DNA from: Prunus persica
Lineage: Eukaryota > Streptophyta > Magnoliopsida > Rosales > Rosaceae
Direction of reading: 5' to 3'
DNA: 64,000 bases
Assembly: GCF_000346465.2 (NCBI RefSeq)
Contig: NC_034011.1
Location: 13,763,339-13,827,338, forward strand
Shown: piece by piece, positions 1 through 10,166 of the stretch
Position numbering within the stretch: the first letter of the stretch is position 1
How the letters are laid out: every line of letters begins with the position of its first letter
Translations under genes and position numbers: made by a program
The notes under the pieces: model-generated
Database searches by the model: none
The model's input: the letters and a program-made list of their open reading frames with translations, nothing else
Told to the model about the DNA's origin: nothing

Positions 1-1066
1 GTTGAAGTTAAATATCTTTATTTATATGCTGCCTAGTTGAAAATGCTAAAAAGATATGGAAAGTAAAGATTGAGATATATATCAGATAAAATGGCAGAAA
101 AGTTCTAGATTTAACAATAATTCAGTTATTTATCAGACCTTTCAGAAATTTTATATTTTCTTAAGCCACCTTAGGTACCCAGTTATAGAAACAGGTTGCC
201 TTCAGTTAAGACAATGTCCATGGACATCTAGGTTGCCTTCAATTTTGTCAGCGCGCTTGACATCTGCCTCACGAGTTTCGGGGACGCCGGGACCGTGGGA
301 GCTAGGAATGCGGATCAGGCTGACTACGGTCCCCTGAATCATGCCAGTTTGCGGCTCGGGTTGACTTTGTGTCACCGAGACTTGCCAGGGGAATTGACGG
401 ATTATCAGGAATTGACGGATATCAGGAATTGACAGAATTAAAGGGGTACACCTTGGTGGTAGTTTTAAACTGATTTTAGTGCTTTTAAGAGTTTAAAGAT
501 GATTATGAGTATGATTGATTTATATTTATATATAACTGGGTGCATTGATTTCAGTATGTATATGATTAAAAGAATGAATTAGTTTTGTATAACTGTTTTT
601 ACAGTATGTTCTTAAAACTTTGTTTTTGGGTCCACTCACCTTTTAAATGTTTTGCGCCCCCAGGCAGTAGACGTGCATCTGAAAACCACCACAGGGCAGT
701 TTCCGCTTCCTGCATCTCTTCAGCTTAGTGTAGGGTTCTTGACCCTCCAGATGTTCTTCTTGTAAATTAACCTGTATAGATGCTCTGATATTACCCCTGG
801 GCTCGAACTTTACTATTGATTGTATATATATACGCATGCTGGAAGTTGGGTTGTGTATAAATGCTTGTCTTGACATGTGTAATTTTGGGGATTGAACAAA
901 TTACAGGGAAGACTTTGCCGAATTTTGGTAGAAGTCAAGGATAAAATGAAATTAAGTTTGTAACCAGAAGGGCAACCAGGTCATTTGTGCTCGGCACCTG
1001 CCAGGTGTCGATCACGAACAGGGTTCGGCTCGGATTCCAAAGGGGAATTTGGGTCAGGTCCTGTCA
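1..1066 (+). mobile_element. 3' part of an LTR (solo LTR or element end), Gypsy-like family
   Basis: The segment ends at 1066 with GGGTCAGGTCCTGTCA, a CA-type LTR terminus. Two other copies of the family lie in the window: 28175-30854 (ending GGGCGGGTCTTGTCA) and 45468-47188 in reverse. Shared landmarks are the 'acagggaagact..gaattttgg' stretch near 902 and the 'tccactcacc..cccccaggcagtag' stretch near 630-670. The left end lies outside the window, so solo LTR and full-element end cannot be told apart. No protein-coding domain was recognised inside. Confidence 0.6.
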
Positions 1067-1756
1067 TCTGGAATCCTTCGATTTCAAGCTCCGTTATTCT
1101 ATTTCTTCCCTTTTTTCCCTTTTGACAAGCCACCCAAGTGCCTGATAAAGCTTTTATCAAGCTGCTGGAAATCTACTAAAGAGCCACCCATATTGCCACT
1201 TGAGTCATGCACAATCACACATTGCTAAAGAGCCACCCATATTGCCATTCCCCGAAGACCTTCCTTCGTATCCAACACACCATCAACATAATGTTTAAAA
1301 TTACCAGCCAGTGTGGGGCGTCAATTTCTACCCATGATCTGACAAAGAAACACTCCTATGGTGTGATGCATTAATTTGGTGATACTCCGCATCATAGTTC
1401 TTCGGACAGAAGAGAATACGCTCCGCAGACATCGGTTCAGAACCAAAAAAGAACTTCATTTCTGTCATTCCAAATTAACCACAAAACAATAGCAAACAGA
1501 GATGGCTTAGCAACTCAACTGGGATAAGCTCCAATGCAGCCAACAACCAAATAGCAGCATCATCCACTATCAAGGCTAGAAAAGTTTGCGGCAAGTCCAA
1601 CTTCTCCCAGACTTGATGAATTGCCTGCCGCACAGTGTCAGTCTCGTAGGGCATGAACAGCGGTTTCGCAGCCATCAGAACATCTGAAACAATTTTCCTC
1701 AGTTGATATCTTCCGTTGACCAAGGACAGCTCTTGTCGGAAGGGCGTTCTGAGCTA
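1067..1756 (-). pseudogene. LINE-type reverse transcriptase C-terminal remnant (zf-RVT / RNase H region)
   Basis: Reading from 1756 downward, one frame gives NALPTRAVLGQRKIS, then an ENCFRC..GCETAVHAL block. This is the zf-RVT zinc-binding signature (NALPT..L..R.I, CxxC, ETxxHAL) found after the reverse transcriptase of plant non-LTR retrotransposons. The frame stops right after this motif, and a different frame stays open for 82 codons (1723-1475), so the copy has decayed by frameshifts. Lower down, an IWNDRN-like stretch and a degenerate RNase H-like tail follow. A 23-base segment containing aagagccacccatattgcca is present twice (about 1176 and 1223). No upstream RT domain is visible, so this is a 3' fragment. 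Confidence 0.6.
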
Positions 1757-2904
1757 ATAACCATAGAAAATACTGTATTAATTGAAGTTTGAATCTTTTT
1801 GATATTTGAATCTTCAGAGAGAGTTTAAAATTTTTTAATCTTCAGAGAGAGAGAGAGAGAGAACCCTGATATCCATTTGGTTTTTGGTTCGGACGAGTCC
1901 TGTTGACTCTCCCGTATTTTGGTTATCATATAGGTTTAGTTTTAGTTTCATAGGAAAATATGATTTTGTTTTTTAAAAAAAATTACCGTTAATAATTTTT
2001 GAGTAGATTTACTAGAGCCTAAAATTTATTCTATGATTAAAACCAATTTGACATATTACCTAGTGCTAAAACGGTTTAGGTAAATTTTATAACATATGTT
2101 ATTGTGTGTGTGTATTATATAATATGAATTATTCCTTTTACCCTGTCAAAATAAAAGTAAATTCCAAATCCTAAAATGAAAGCTAGGAGGATAAAAGGAA
2201 GATCTTGCACATAACTTCTCATCTTGAAATGGGGTGAATTGCAGAAATTGTATTGTTATAGCATGTGTTTTCTTAATAGATTATAAGAGATTGGAAAATG
2301 CATTGGAGGCTAGGGGATGGACTCAAGATTATAAATTGGGGTTGGCTAAATCTTCAAGAGAGGAGGAGCAGAGTCTACAGGAGCAGCAAGGCCAATGACC
2401 ACTCCAGGAGTCGAAAGTTGAGTAAGCAAAATTTACATGTTAAACTTGACGGTGTGAAAAATGTTCATGTTAAACTCAACGGTATAAGTGACTTTTATTT
2501 TATATTAAAATAAGTAAAATTTACATATTAAATATATATTTTTTTGGTGAAGAGGCGACGTCTTTTTTTTTTTCAGAGAAAAGAGAAAAACATGCCTAAA
2601 TACAGCACATTCAACACCAAAAACAAAACAAAAAAGTATTAAAAACACACTTATAATAAATTATATAGTATTATTTACCAACAAACAATTATATATAGTA
2701 TTGTTTATTTTTATACCACCCATGTGTGCCAGCCTGCCCAAGCCCAAGGCAAACATTTGTTATTTTTTTAAATATTTCTTTAACCTATATATTATATCAA
2801 TTTATGCCCAAGCCCAAGACACGTGGGTATTTTTTTAAAGATTGGGGAGGGCTAAAATTTACTTTGGGCTATAAAAAAGTAAAATCCCCTCGAGCTATAG
2901 CCCA
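1757..2904. other. AT-rich non-coding stretch
   Basis: No supported gene. It holds a GA microsatellite (about 1846-1862), a TG/TA tract near 2101-2120, and a near-repeat of 'atgcccaagcccaag' around 2735-2745 and 2803-2817. Short open frames here lack domains and have no splice support. Confidence 0.5.
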
Positions 2905-3095
2905 GGTAAGGTTGTACTAAGGCTGTACAAGGTATCTAAGAGCCATCCGATTAAATTGGGGGAGCTTTTATAGTGAGTGGAAAGTTATAAGGGGTGTTTT
3001 TGAGGGGTATGTAAGAGCCGTTGGATTTCATCCAACGGTGAGTTTTTAAAAGAGGGTGCATGTAGAATCGGGTTGAAATCTAACCCGTTTAGAAA
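2905..3095. repeat. MITE-like segment; inverted counterpart at 19890-19975
   Basis: Contains agtggaaagttataagggg (2978-2996) and a small palindrome gccgttgg..ccaacgg (3017-3041). The reverse complement of 19890-19975 reads through the same block, including the identical agtggaaagttataagggg core. A second element, gtagaaYcgggttgaaat, occurs at about 3063 and 19996 in the same orientation. The 'taagag..aacggtgag' piece also resembles the MITE at 9905-10084. It may be a decayed MITE or one end of a larger element; target duplications were not found. Confidence 0.4.
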
Positions 3096-4067
3096 CCCAA
3101 CTTCAGTTGAAGATCTTCCCTCTTTCCCTTTCTGTGAAAAACTCAAGAATACAATCCTCTCTTTTTGAATGTAAAGCAAACCTACAATTAAAAGGATCCA
3201 AATCTCCCAAACCTTATAGTCACTCGATTGTCATTAGCTCCTTGGGAGGCCTGCGATCTATGGTATCCTCGGTATTACAAAGAATGGCTCTTACCTAGCT
3301 GTTGCCCTGTTTTGATTCGATGAGTCAAGTGAAAACCCCTTCTCTTTTTCATTCAGCTGACAAGATTCCAGATGAAAGCAAAGTAGCATATCTCTTTTTG
3401 TAGCTAGACGCCGCAGCAACAGTTGTTCCTCGATTTTGGTAGAGATGGAGTCTCAAATACCAAAGAGTCTTTTCTAATGTCCACTACATTCTCTCAAGCT
3501 GACTGACTTCAGAGCTCCCGATTGATTTTGAGAGGTAAGTTCACTTGCTGGATTGATTTTATTGGGTTTGGTTTATTTTTTGTGAGGGTGGGAAATTCGT
3601 CATTTGTGGCATCAATAATGCGTCATTTTTGGAATCAATAATGTGGCATTTCCTTATGAATATTCAATATACTTAGTTGATTGTTTTTGGTGGGGGTGGA
3701 AAATTATGAAATGTAGGTAAAAGATCCTAAACTTAGGCTTAATGACATTAGGAGTAAGCATTTGGAGAGGATATTGGATGAAGTTCTGTAATTGGTGGTT
3801 TGAATTACATTTGTGTTCTTAGTTGAACATGTTGGTTCTAATGTTATTTTTTTTCAGATTATTTCACAAGAGATGACGTAACTATTATTAAATTTTGCTT
3901 GCGTTTTGTGTAATCGGAAGTTAGGCTATGCGTATTTTGTGTCAATTTGGGCAATGTTTTGTGTAAGTGGAATGCATTGATATGTTGTGATGCAGTAATG
4001 ACTGATTAATGAATTAATATTTGCTATGCAGTAATATAGAAGTGGATCAATAATATACGTAGATAAA
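3096..4067 (+). other. Upstream region of the FAR1-related gene with a likely 5' UTR intron
   Basis: No coding region of its own. A canonical donor (agag|gtaagt, after 3534) and an acceptor with a pyrimidine tract (ttttttttcag, ending 3857) outline a plausible 5' UTR intron ahead of the start codon at 4068. UTR introns of this kind are common in plants. The transcription start was not located. Confidence 0.35.
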
Positions 4068-6050
4068 ATGTCTGGGGGCTCAGAGAGTGATGAATGTGCA
4101 ACAGCTAATGGGAGGGTTTATATTCCTGAAGTAAGAAATGAGGAAATACCAGCAGTTGGGATGAAGTTCGACTCGCTTGACCTCGTTTACAATTTCTATA
4201 ATAGATATGCATTCTTGGCTGGCTTTGGTATTCGACTTCATTCCAGCTTTTGGGGGAAAAATAAGAAAGAGATTTTGAGGAAAGAATTTGTATGTTGTAA
4301 ACAAGGTGCATACAAGAGAGATGAAACTCGGGAGAGAAAAAGACAACGGGGAATAAGTAGATGCAATTGCAAAGCTAAGATTGTAGTTGTGAAGACAAAT
4401 GGGAGCAAGAAGTATACCATCTCTCTTTTTGCAGAGGGACACAATCATAAGATGACACCCTCAGAAAGAATGCATTTATTGAGATCACACCGTCATATTT
4501 CAGATTCTACAAAAGTACTCACAAAACAGTTGGGTTCAGTTAATATTCCCATTCATCAGAAGGTAAGTATTTTCGAGGTGCAATTCGGAGGAATGGATAA
4601 AATCGGTTTTATCAAAAAAGATATCTACAATCTTGAATGTAGTGTGAATGGGAAGCTGAGGAACCACGATGTTGAACTAGTGACCGAGTATTTTATGGCT
4701 GAACAGAAAAAAAATGAGGCTTTTTATTTCAAGATTGAGGGAGATGGCCATGACAGGTTTAGTCGATGTTTTTGGGCAGATGCAACTTCTAGACGGGCAT
4801 ATGGGTTTTATGGAGATGTTGTTGTATTCGATACCACATTCAACACAAATCGATACGACTTGACATTTGCACCAATGTTGGGAGTTAATAACCATGGTCA
4901 GACAATTGTCTTAGCATGCTCATTTTTGAGCAAGGAAACGACTAAGTCGTTTGTTTGGATGTTTGAGGAGTTTAAGAAAGCCATGCCAGGTGGCGAACCT
5001 AAAACGATCATTACAGATCAAGATGCGGCAATGACCATAGCGATTTCAATAGCCTTCCCGACTACATTTTATCGACTTTGCATATGGCACATCACATCAA
5101 AGTTCTCTATTAAGTTACCACCTTCTGCTTATAAGGAGTATTGGCGTGAATTTCAGAAAGCCATATGGGATACTGACAATAAGGATGAGTTTGATGCAAA
5201 ATGGAATATTGTAGTTACAAAGGCTGGTTTGACTGACCATCCATGGCTAAGTTCAATGTTTGATTTAAGGGAATCTTGGGTTCCAGCCTACGCACGACAA
5301 TTTTTTGCCGCTGGAATGTCAAGCAGCCAAAGAGCAGAATGTTCTCATGGTTTTTTCAAGCAATACATATCAAGGAGAAATTCGTTGATGGATTTCATAA
5401 TACGATTTGAGAGGCCACTTTCTCATCAACGTGAAAAAGAGTTAGTTGCTGATCACGTAGATGCATTTGAAGTGGCTCAATGTATTCTACCGATGCCAAT
5501 GAACAAACAAATGGCTACCTTGTACACAAGGACAATGTTTCAAAAATTTGAGCAAGAACTAATACAAAGTACAGCATGTTTCCTAGAGCTCAAAACAGAG
5601 GATGCTTCTAAAGTTGTCTTTAACGTGAGCGAAAGGAAAAATTGGGAAACAAGAGTGGCAGAAGTCGTATATGTCAAAGATTCTGACCACGCATCGTGTA
5701 GCTGCAAAAGATTTGAATTTGTTGGAATTATTTGCAAGCACATCCTAGCATTGTTCAGAAGGGACCAGATTGAATATATGCTCGATAAATATATTTTGAA
5801 GAGGTGGAAGAAAACTGCGAAATCTGGATTGGTGTCAGATGCAAATGACAACGAAATTAAAGACTGTGCAGATCCTGGTCTTTTAATAAAGCGGTGTACA
5901 ATGTCTCGACTTGCTTCAGATATGGTTGAGGATGCATTAATGAGTGAAGAAGGATGTGAGCTACTGTCAGAGACTCTAAAAAGTTTGCAGGTGAAGTTGA
6001 AGTTGTTGAAGGATGGACCAAGTAATAACGAAGTTGGAGGGTCCAGCTGA
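4068..6050 (+). CDS. FAR1-related sequence / MULE-transposase-like protein (FRS5-like)
   Basis: The single 660-residue open frame has the three-part FHY3/FAR1 layout. An N-terminal FAR1 DNA-binding (WRKY-GCM1 zinc) domain spans about residues 34-130, with CNCKA and a GHNH end. The MULE transposase domain follows at about 248-345 (FDTTFNTNRY with D255; ITDQDAAM with D317; LCIWH). A SWIM zinc finger lies at about 544-558 (CSCKRF..CKH). Family members are transcription factors derived from Mutator transposases; whether this copy is a host FRS or a resident transposon gene cannot be settled here. A GTAAGT inside the frame (about 4563) looks like a donor, but the sequence after it keeps family-like coding, so it is read as exon. 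The frame ends early: the usual C-terminal zinc knuckle is found downstream in another frame (6051-6363). Confidence 0.85.
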   Translation: MSGGSESDECATANGRVYIPEVRNEEIPAVGMKFDSLDLVYNFYNRYAFLAGFGIRLHSSFWGKNKKEILRKEFVCCKQGAYKRDETRERKRQRGISRCNCKAKIVVVKTNGSKKYTISLFAEGHNHKMTPSERMHLLRSHRHISDSTKVLTKQLGSVNIPIHQKVSIFEVQFGGMDKIGFIKKDIYNLECSVNGKLRNHDVELVTEYFMAEQKKNEAFYFKIEGDGHDRFSRCFWADATSRRAYGFYGDVVVFDTTFNTNRYDLTFAPMLGVNNHGQTIVLACSFLSKETTKSFVWMFEEFKKAMPGGEPKTIITDQDAAMTIAISIAFPTTFYRLCIWHITSKFSIKLPPSAYKEYWREFQKAIWDTDNKDEFDAKWNIVVTKAGLTDHPWLSSMFDLRESWVPAYARQFFAAGMSSSQRAECSHGFFKQYISRRNSLMDFIIRFERPLSHQREKELVADHVDAFEVAQCILPMPMNKQMATLYTRTMFQKFEQELIQSTACFLELKTEDASKVVFNVSERKNWETRVAEVVYVKDSDHASCSCKRFEFVGIICKHILALFRRDQIEYMLDKYILKRWKKTAKSGLVSDANDNEIKDCADPGLLIKRCTMSRLASDMVEDALMSEEGCELLSETLKSLQVKLKLLKDGPSNNEVGGSS

Positions 6051-6363
6051 GAGTGAGGTGCAAAGGAAGGTCGAAAGGAGTAACGGGAGCAAAGGAAAAG
6101 GCAATGAAGCGAGGGATTAGACACTGTCGAGAGTGTGGACACATTGGTCATGATAGAAGACAATGCCCAAGACATTTGAACACACCGTAAGATGCTAACA
6201 CTATTTATAATAACATCTAAAATTTGAATAGGGAAATTTTTTATGTGCTTGTGTTTGATGTTTATGCAGGACATCACCGTCGAACAATGACGAATCAACT
6301 CCAATAGATCGTAGTGACCCATTATTCGACGAATTTGACAGGATGCACGGACCAACTAAATGA
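6051..6363 (+). pseudogene. Displaced C-terminal part of the FAR1-related gene (CCHC zinc knuckle)
   Basis: In a frame shifted relative to the upstream CDS, the sequence reads VQLRVRCKGRSK..KEKAMK, then CRECGHIGHDRRQCP (6127-6171), a CX2CX4HX4C zinc knuckle. FRS proteins normally carry this KGR-linker and knuckle at the C terminus. A donor after 6186 (acacc|gtaag) and an acceptor at 6269 (tttatgcag) join a last exon reading TSPSNNDESTPIDRSD, which ends with TGA at 6361-6363. A one- or two-base indel near 6040-6055 would restore the frame, so this is either a real inactivating mutation or a sequencing error. An unrecognised small intron is possible but less likely. Confidence 0.7.
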
Positions 6364-7011
6364 TTTATGTTTCTATTAGACGAAATCTGGTTGTTATGAA
6401 GATTAATGATCAGGTGAAGTTTTATAGATTCAGTTTTTGATTATTATTGTTTTTTTGTTCATGTCCACCGATGAGGTCTTACTATGTCCACTGGTAATTG
6501 AAATGAAAATTTGCTTGGTTTCATTCTTGCATGAAATTTGGACACATGTTAATTTTACGTCTTCTCCCTATTTAGAAATTTTCATAGACATTTGATAAAG
6601 TATGAAATTTTGAGTTATGTGAAGAAGCAATGACTTTTACCATGTAAAATGGGTAGTTTAGGGTGAATTATGTTTTAACAGAGATTCATTGATTATATCA
6701 CAGGCTAATGCAGCATTTCCAGCAGCCAGCTGTTGTTTCTATTAGCAGTAATGATTTCCTGCAGTACCCACTTTTTGGTTCTGGTTATTAGGGGCACGAT
6801 TTTGTAAACATTTGTAACTGAAGGATACTTGAAGCACTTTGTTGGAACAGAGCGAATAGAAAGCAGTGTGTAAAAAAGAAAAAGTACATTGCAGCTAATT
6901 ACATTTCGAACGGTTGGAGAATATTAAAGGGTACACTAACTTACATAACTAGTCTTAATTCCACACACAAAAGAAAATTTGATTGCAAAACATATTATGT
7001 GCTCCCTCTTA
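6364..7011. other. Intergenic, 3' of the FAR1-related gene
   Basis: AT-rich DNA with no supported gene, repeat or RNA. It probably includes the 3' UTR of the upstream gene. Confidence 0.4.
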
Positions 7012-7135
7012 GCAATACCACGATCTCCCCAACCAACTGAACAACGGTATCCACAATCACTCGGTCGTATTGGTCAACTTCTTCTTAGCAGGTCTCACAT
7101 GCTTATGATCACTCATGTCCCTAGTGATATAGACG
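7012..7135 (-). pseudogene. Duplicated 3' end of the neighbouring unknown gene
   Basis: The reverse strand encodes a tail reading RDMSDHKHVRPAKKKLTNT before a TGA. It closely matches the C terminus of the gene at 7547-8257 (GDMNEHKHVKAARKKPTDT). DNA similarity continues into the 3' flank ('caataccacgatc' at about 7012 and 7501). Only the last part of the gene is present, so this is a partial tandem duplicate with no start of its own. Confidence 0.6.
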
Positions 7136-7546
7136 AAATAAATCTTCAGCAATATTTGAAATTTTATTATATATAAATAAACCATAAACCATTCACTAAA
7201 CAATGTATAGCACATGTTATGTTACTTATGACTTACGTGTCAGTTTTTTTTTGAGAAAAAGTACGCCAGCTCTTTAATGTGAATGGACATGATAATGAGA
7301 TTTTACTGATTCCCAGCTTGCTGTGATATTCACTGCTTATTGAATAATATTTCGATATTTGCAAAATATAATGTTAGACAGATGGAACACATGATGACTT
7401 GCAATACATAGTCCCAATAATTATATATGAAGCAAATGAAACCGATATTTGTGTTTTATTGAAATGAAAATGACATTAAGGGAATATACTTCTAATTTGT
7501 GCAATACCACGATCACCCTCAACCAACTGAACAGCGGTAGCCGCAA

Positions 7547-8257
7547 TCACTTAGTCGTATCGGTCGGCTTCTTCCGAGCAGCTTTGACGTGCTTATGCTC
7601 ATTCATGTCACCACCATCGTCTAGTATCTCTCTCACAGCATCAGGGGACACATAGTTCCAATCATAACTTGTATGAGTAGTTGCCGCAAATGCTCGAAAT
7701 TTGTCGAATCCTTCGTTGAATGCCAACTTCAGTTCACTATGGTGCTCTTCGCATCGCATATGGTTCACCAAACAACCTTTAATTTCATCATTCATTACTG
7801 TATCCAACTCCTTAGCTTTCAGCTTCCTTTTATGACTCAGCTTCAAGTACTTGTTCTTTTGGGAGAACACTTTGTTCACTCTAATGTTAAGATCAGCCAA
7901 AATTCCCTCGTCTTCAACACATTTCTCGTGCCATGAATTGATCAGTCTGGAATTATAATCCAGCTTGCCAGTGACTGCATGTATTGCCTCTAATGGATCA
8001 TCGGAGTCCCCCTCACTCCCAAATGATGTTGAAAAAGGAAGGGGTCGGTGAGTACAATGTGAAAATAGAACCTGCGACTCCAATTTGTCATCTTCGATTG
8101 TGTTGTTGGCGCCTGAAGAGTTTGACATGCTTGAATAATCCTCTTTGTTTTGGGAGGATGAGGATTGCATATGCAATTTCGTTTGAGAAAGGGAACATAG
8201 GTTTATAGACCAACATACCAAAGCTTGTGTGTAGTCAACATATGTACTTTTTTTCAA
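7547..8257 (-). CDS. Unknown acidic/charged protein, transposon-cluster associated
   Basis: I do not recognise this 236-residue frame. The first Met gives a hydrophobic leader-like stretch unlike the rest. The Met at residue 30 (about 8170, MQSSSSQNKEDY) looks a more natural start, followed by a Ser/Asn/Glu-rich region. The middle (about 110-190) is charged and probably helical, with CVEDEGILADLN and KYLKLSHKRKLKAKELD; the C terminus is basic (KHVKAARKKPTDTTK). It lies between a FAR1-like gene and a divergent coiled-coil gene. The 3' end is duplicated at 7012-7135, so it sits in a locally unstable repeat region. It may be one exon of a larger gene or a decaying copy; a role cannot be assigned. 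Confidence 0.45.
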   Translation of the reverse strand: MKKSTYVDYTQALVCWSINLCSLSQTKLHMQSSSSQNKEDYSSMSNSSGANNTIEDDKLESQVLFSHCTHRPLPFSTSFGSEGDSDDPLEAIHAVTGKLDYNSRLINSWHEKCVEDEGILADLNIRVNKVFSQKNKYLKLSHKRKLKAKELDTVMNDEIKGCLVNHMRCEEHHSELKLAFNEGFDKFRAFAATTHTSYDWNYVSPDAVREILDDGGDMNEHKHVKAARKKPTDTTK

Positions 8258-8588
8258 TTTTTAAAAAAAGAGGTGTCAGGTTTTGCTTTTCAAGCATGTC
8301 AACCTCACACCCTCCTTACACCACTGATAGTGGTTGAAAGAAACTCAATGGAAGTGACATCTAGTTAGTGAACTCAACCAAACTAGTTAGGATTAAACCT
8401 AGATTGTATCAGACCAAAAAATAATTTATACATTGTCAAGCAAATATTTTTTGGCGGGAACCCTTTTATTGGTATTACTATCACCCCTTTCATAGAAATT
8501 CTCCTTCCACACAAGACTCACTCCTCCACCGAATCTGTCTCCATCTACTAAAACTCTCTCCTCCATAGAAACTCACTCCCCCCATAGA

Positions 8589-8987
8589 ATGGATTTACTA
8601 ACCAAGTTTGATGTGAGCATAATAAACACCCCTCCAAACAAAGACCGCCTTCGAAACGCAAGTGAGTCACCAGAGAAGCAATGTCACATTCCTAGACAGA
8701 ATGACCATTTTGTTGGAAGTTTTGAGTCTGAAAGAGTTCTTGCTTTTTGGAAGGAGAGGCATCTTCAACTTGGTGATGAAATCCAAAGGGCAAGGGCACG
8801 TTTGGAATTTGTTGAAGGCCAAATTGAAGATGACAAAAGGCAGACCAATCTGGATAGGGCGAAGTTGCAGCGCATGAAGCGTAGACACAAACGACTTCGG
8901 AGTGTAGCTGTTCAAAAATACAAGAACTCATCTAATGCAGTGGAGTCAAAGAAGCGTGTGATGCAAGCTAGATTCGACTACTTCTGA
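8589..8987 (+). CDS. Small coiled-coil protein of unknown function
   Basis: A 132-residue frame opening MDLLTKFDVSIINTPPNK. Residues about 45-125 are rich in Glu, Lys, Arg, Gln and regularly spaced Leu/Val (ERVLAFWKERHLQLGDEIQ, RARLEFVEGQIEDDKR, RMKRRHKRL), which suggests a coiled coil with a basic end. The upstream leader (8480-8588) is CT-rich like a plant 5' UTR, which supports this start. It is divergently placed from the unknown gene at 7547-8257, about 330 bases apart, so a shared promoter region is possible. No domain recognised. Confidence 0.45.
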   Translation: MDLLTKFDVSIINTPPNKDRLRNASESPEKQCHIPRQNDHFVGSFESERVLAFWKERHLQLGDEIQRARARLEFVEGQIEDDKRQTNLDRAKLQRMKRRHKRLRSVAVQKYKNSSNAVESKKRVMQARFDYF

Positions 8988-9668
8988 TCCTATGCAAAAC
9001 TCGTCGTACCCGGGTTTGATTGGTCATCTATTACCGTTTCCGACGTTAACAAATATACTCAGCAAGGGAAGTAACCATTTTGGTTCTCGTGTTTGAGCAG
9101 AGGCAAATCAGTGGAATTGGAATTTTCGTTAAACTCTGCTTCAAACTATTTTGATGCTTACTACTATGGAAGATTTCAACCTTAATATTTTGATGTCTTT
9201 AATTACAATAACACAAGATGCAAAGAGTCCATCTACTTCAGTCATATGTTGCTGCCATGTCCATTATTTTTTGATCACGTATCAGATTTGGACATGGTTG
9301 CATCATATGCAATGTTGCCTTTATTTATTATATGTTAGGACAATGTTTATGGAAAAAAATTTGTGTGTGCGTTTGTGACAAGGTTATGGAATTATTATGT
9401 ACCATTTATATATTGTTTTTTGTACTGGTTCATCTCCTACTATTTCTTTCTTTCTTTATATTATATGTTTGTGGAATCCCTCTCAAAGTTAACATATACT
9501 GTGAAAAAAATGCAGACTCAATATATAATCACTCATATACACTAGGACAAATATTCACTAATATTTTAAAATTGCTTCACTTGTGTGAGGTTTTTCAGAA
9601 AAAGTATGGCATTATTTTATGTGATTGGACATGATAGAAAATATATTACTGATTCCCAATGCGGCGTC
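8988..9668. other. AT-rich non-coding stretch
   Basis: No supported gene. The sequence near 9625-9650 (gattggacatgata, tactgattccca) resembles 7285-7315, another sign that this neighbourhood is built from duplicated pieces. Confidence 0.4.
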
Positions 9669-9831
9669 ATATGGACAACTTATTGAATACCTCTGACGTG
9701 TTAAAAACTCTAGGTGCAGTTGCATGTGGACAACTTATTGAATATCTCTGACGTGTTGAAAACTGTAGGTGCAGTTGCATGCGGACAATTTATTGAATAC
9801 TTCTGAGGTGTTGAAAGCTCTAGGCGCAGTT
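9669..9831. repeat. 55-base tandem repeat, three copies
   Basis: The word 'ggacaacttattgaatac' and its surroundings recur starting at about 9673, 9728 and 9783, a 55-base period. Each unit runs through 'ctctgacgtgtt', 'aaaactctaggtgcagttgca'-like text with a few differences. It is non-coding as far as I can see. Confidence 0.8.
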
Positions 9832-9904
9832 GCAATGATGGCTTCAAAGCATGTGCAATTATTATATATGTACATTATTATAAGCCACATATTATTTTAT
9901 ATAG

Positions 9905-10084
9905 TCCCGATCTCTTGGACCACAGGAGTCCAAGAGATTGTGGTCACCCATCGTTGGATATTAATCCAATGGTTCAAAAAAGTTTTTTAAAAGGAGTGTA
10001 AGAGTGAGTGAACCGTTGAATTTACATCTAACGGTGAGTGACCACAAATCTCTTAGACCCCTGTAGTCCAAGAGATCAGGACTG
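9905..10084. mobile_element. 180-bp palindromic MITE with 13-base flanking direct repeats
   Basis: The left end reads tcccgatctcttggac and the right end, reversed, reads cagtcctgatctcttggac; the arms pair over most of the length, through the TTGGA/TCCAA blocks. The element is flanked by a perfect direct repeat, ttattttatatag, at 9892-9904 and 10085-10097. A 13-base duplication is longer than the 8-11 usual for MULE or hAT elements, so part of the match may be chance in AT-rich DNA. No coding capacity. Confidence 0.75.
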
Positions 10085-10166
10085 TTATTTTATATAGGGA
10101 AACTAATTCCTGTATTATTACAAATTATATAACGAATATTAAGGAAATATACTTGTTAAAGTGAAT

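Noticed and set aside
4080..4448. Open frames antisense to the FAR1-related gene
   Set aside because: They overlap strongly conserved coding sequence on the other strand and show no domain.
4560..4600. Possible intron donor (aag|gtaagt) within the FAR1-related gene
   Set aside because: Reading through keeps a family-like sequence and an open frame; splicing would remove conserved residues.
5540..6355. 271-codon minus-strand frame under the FAR1-related 3' end
   Set aside because: It is a shadow of the SWIM and zinc-knuckle coding sequence; composition is Ser/Leu-rich with no known domain.
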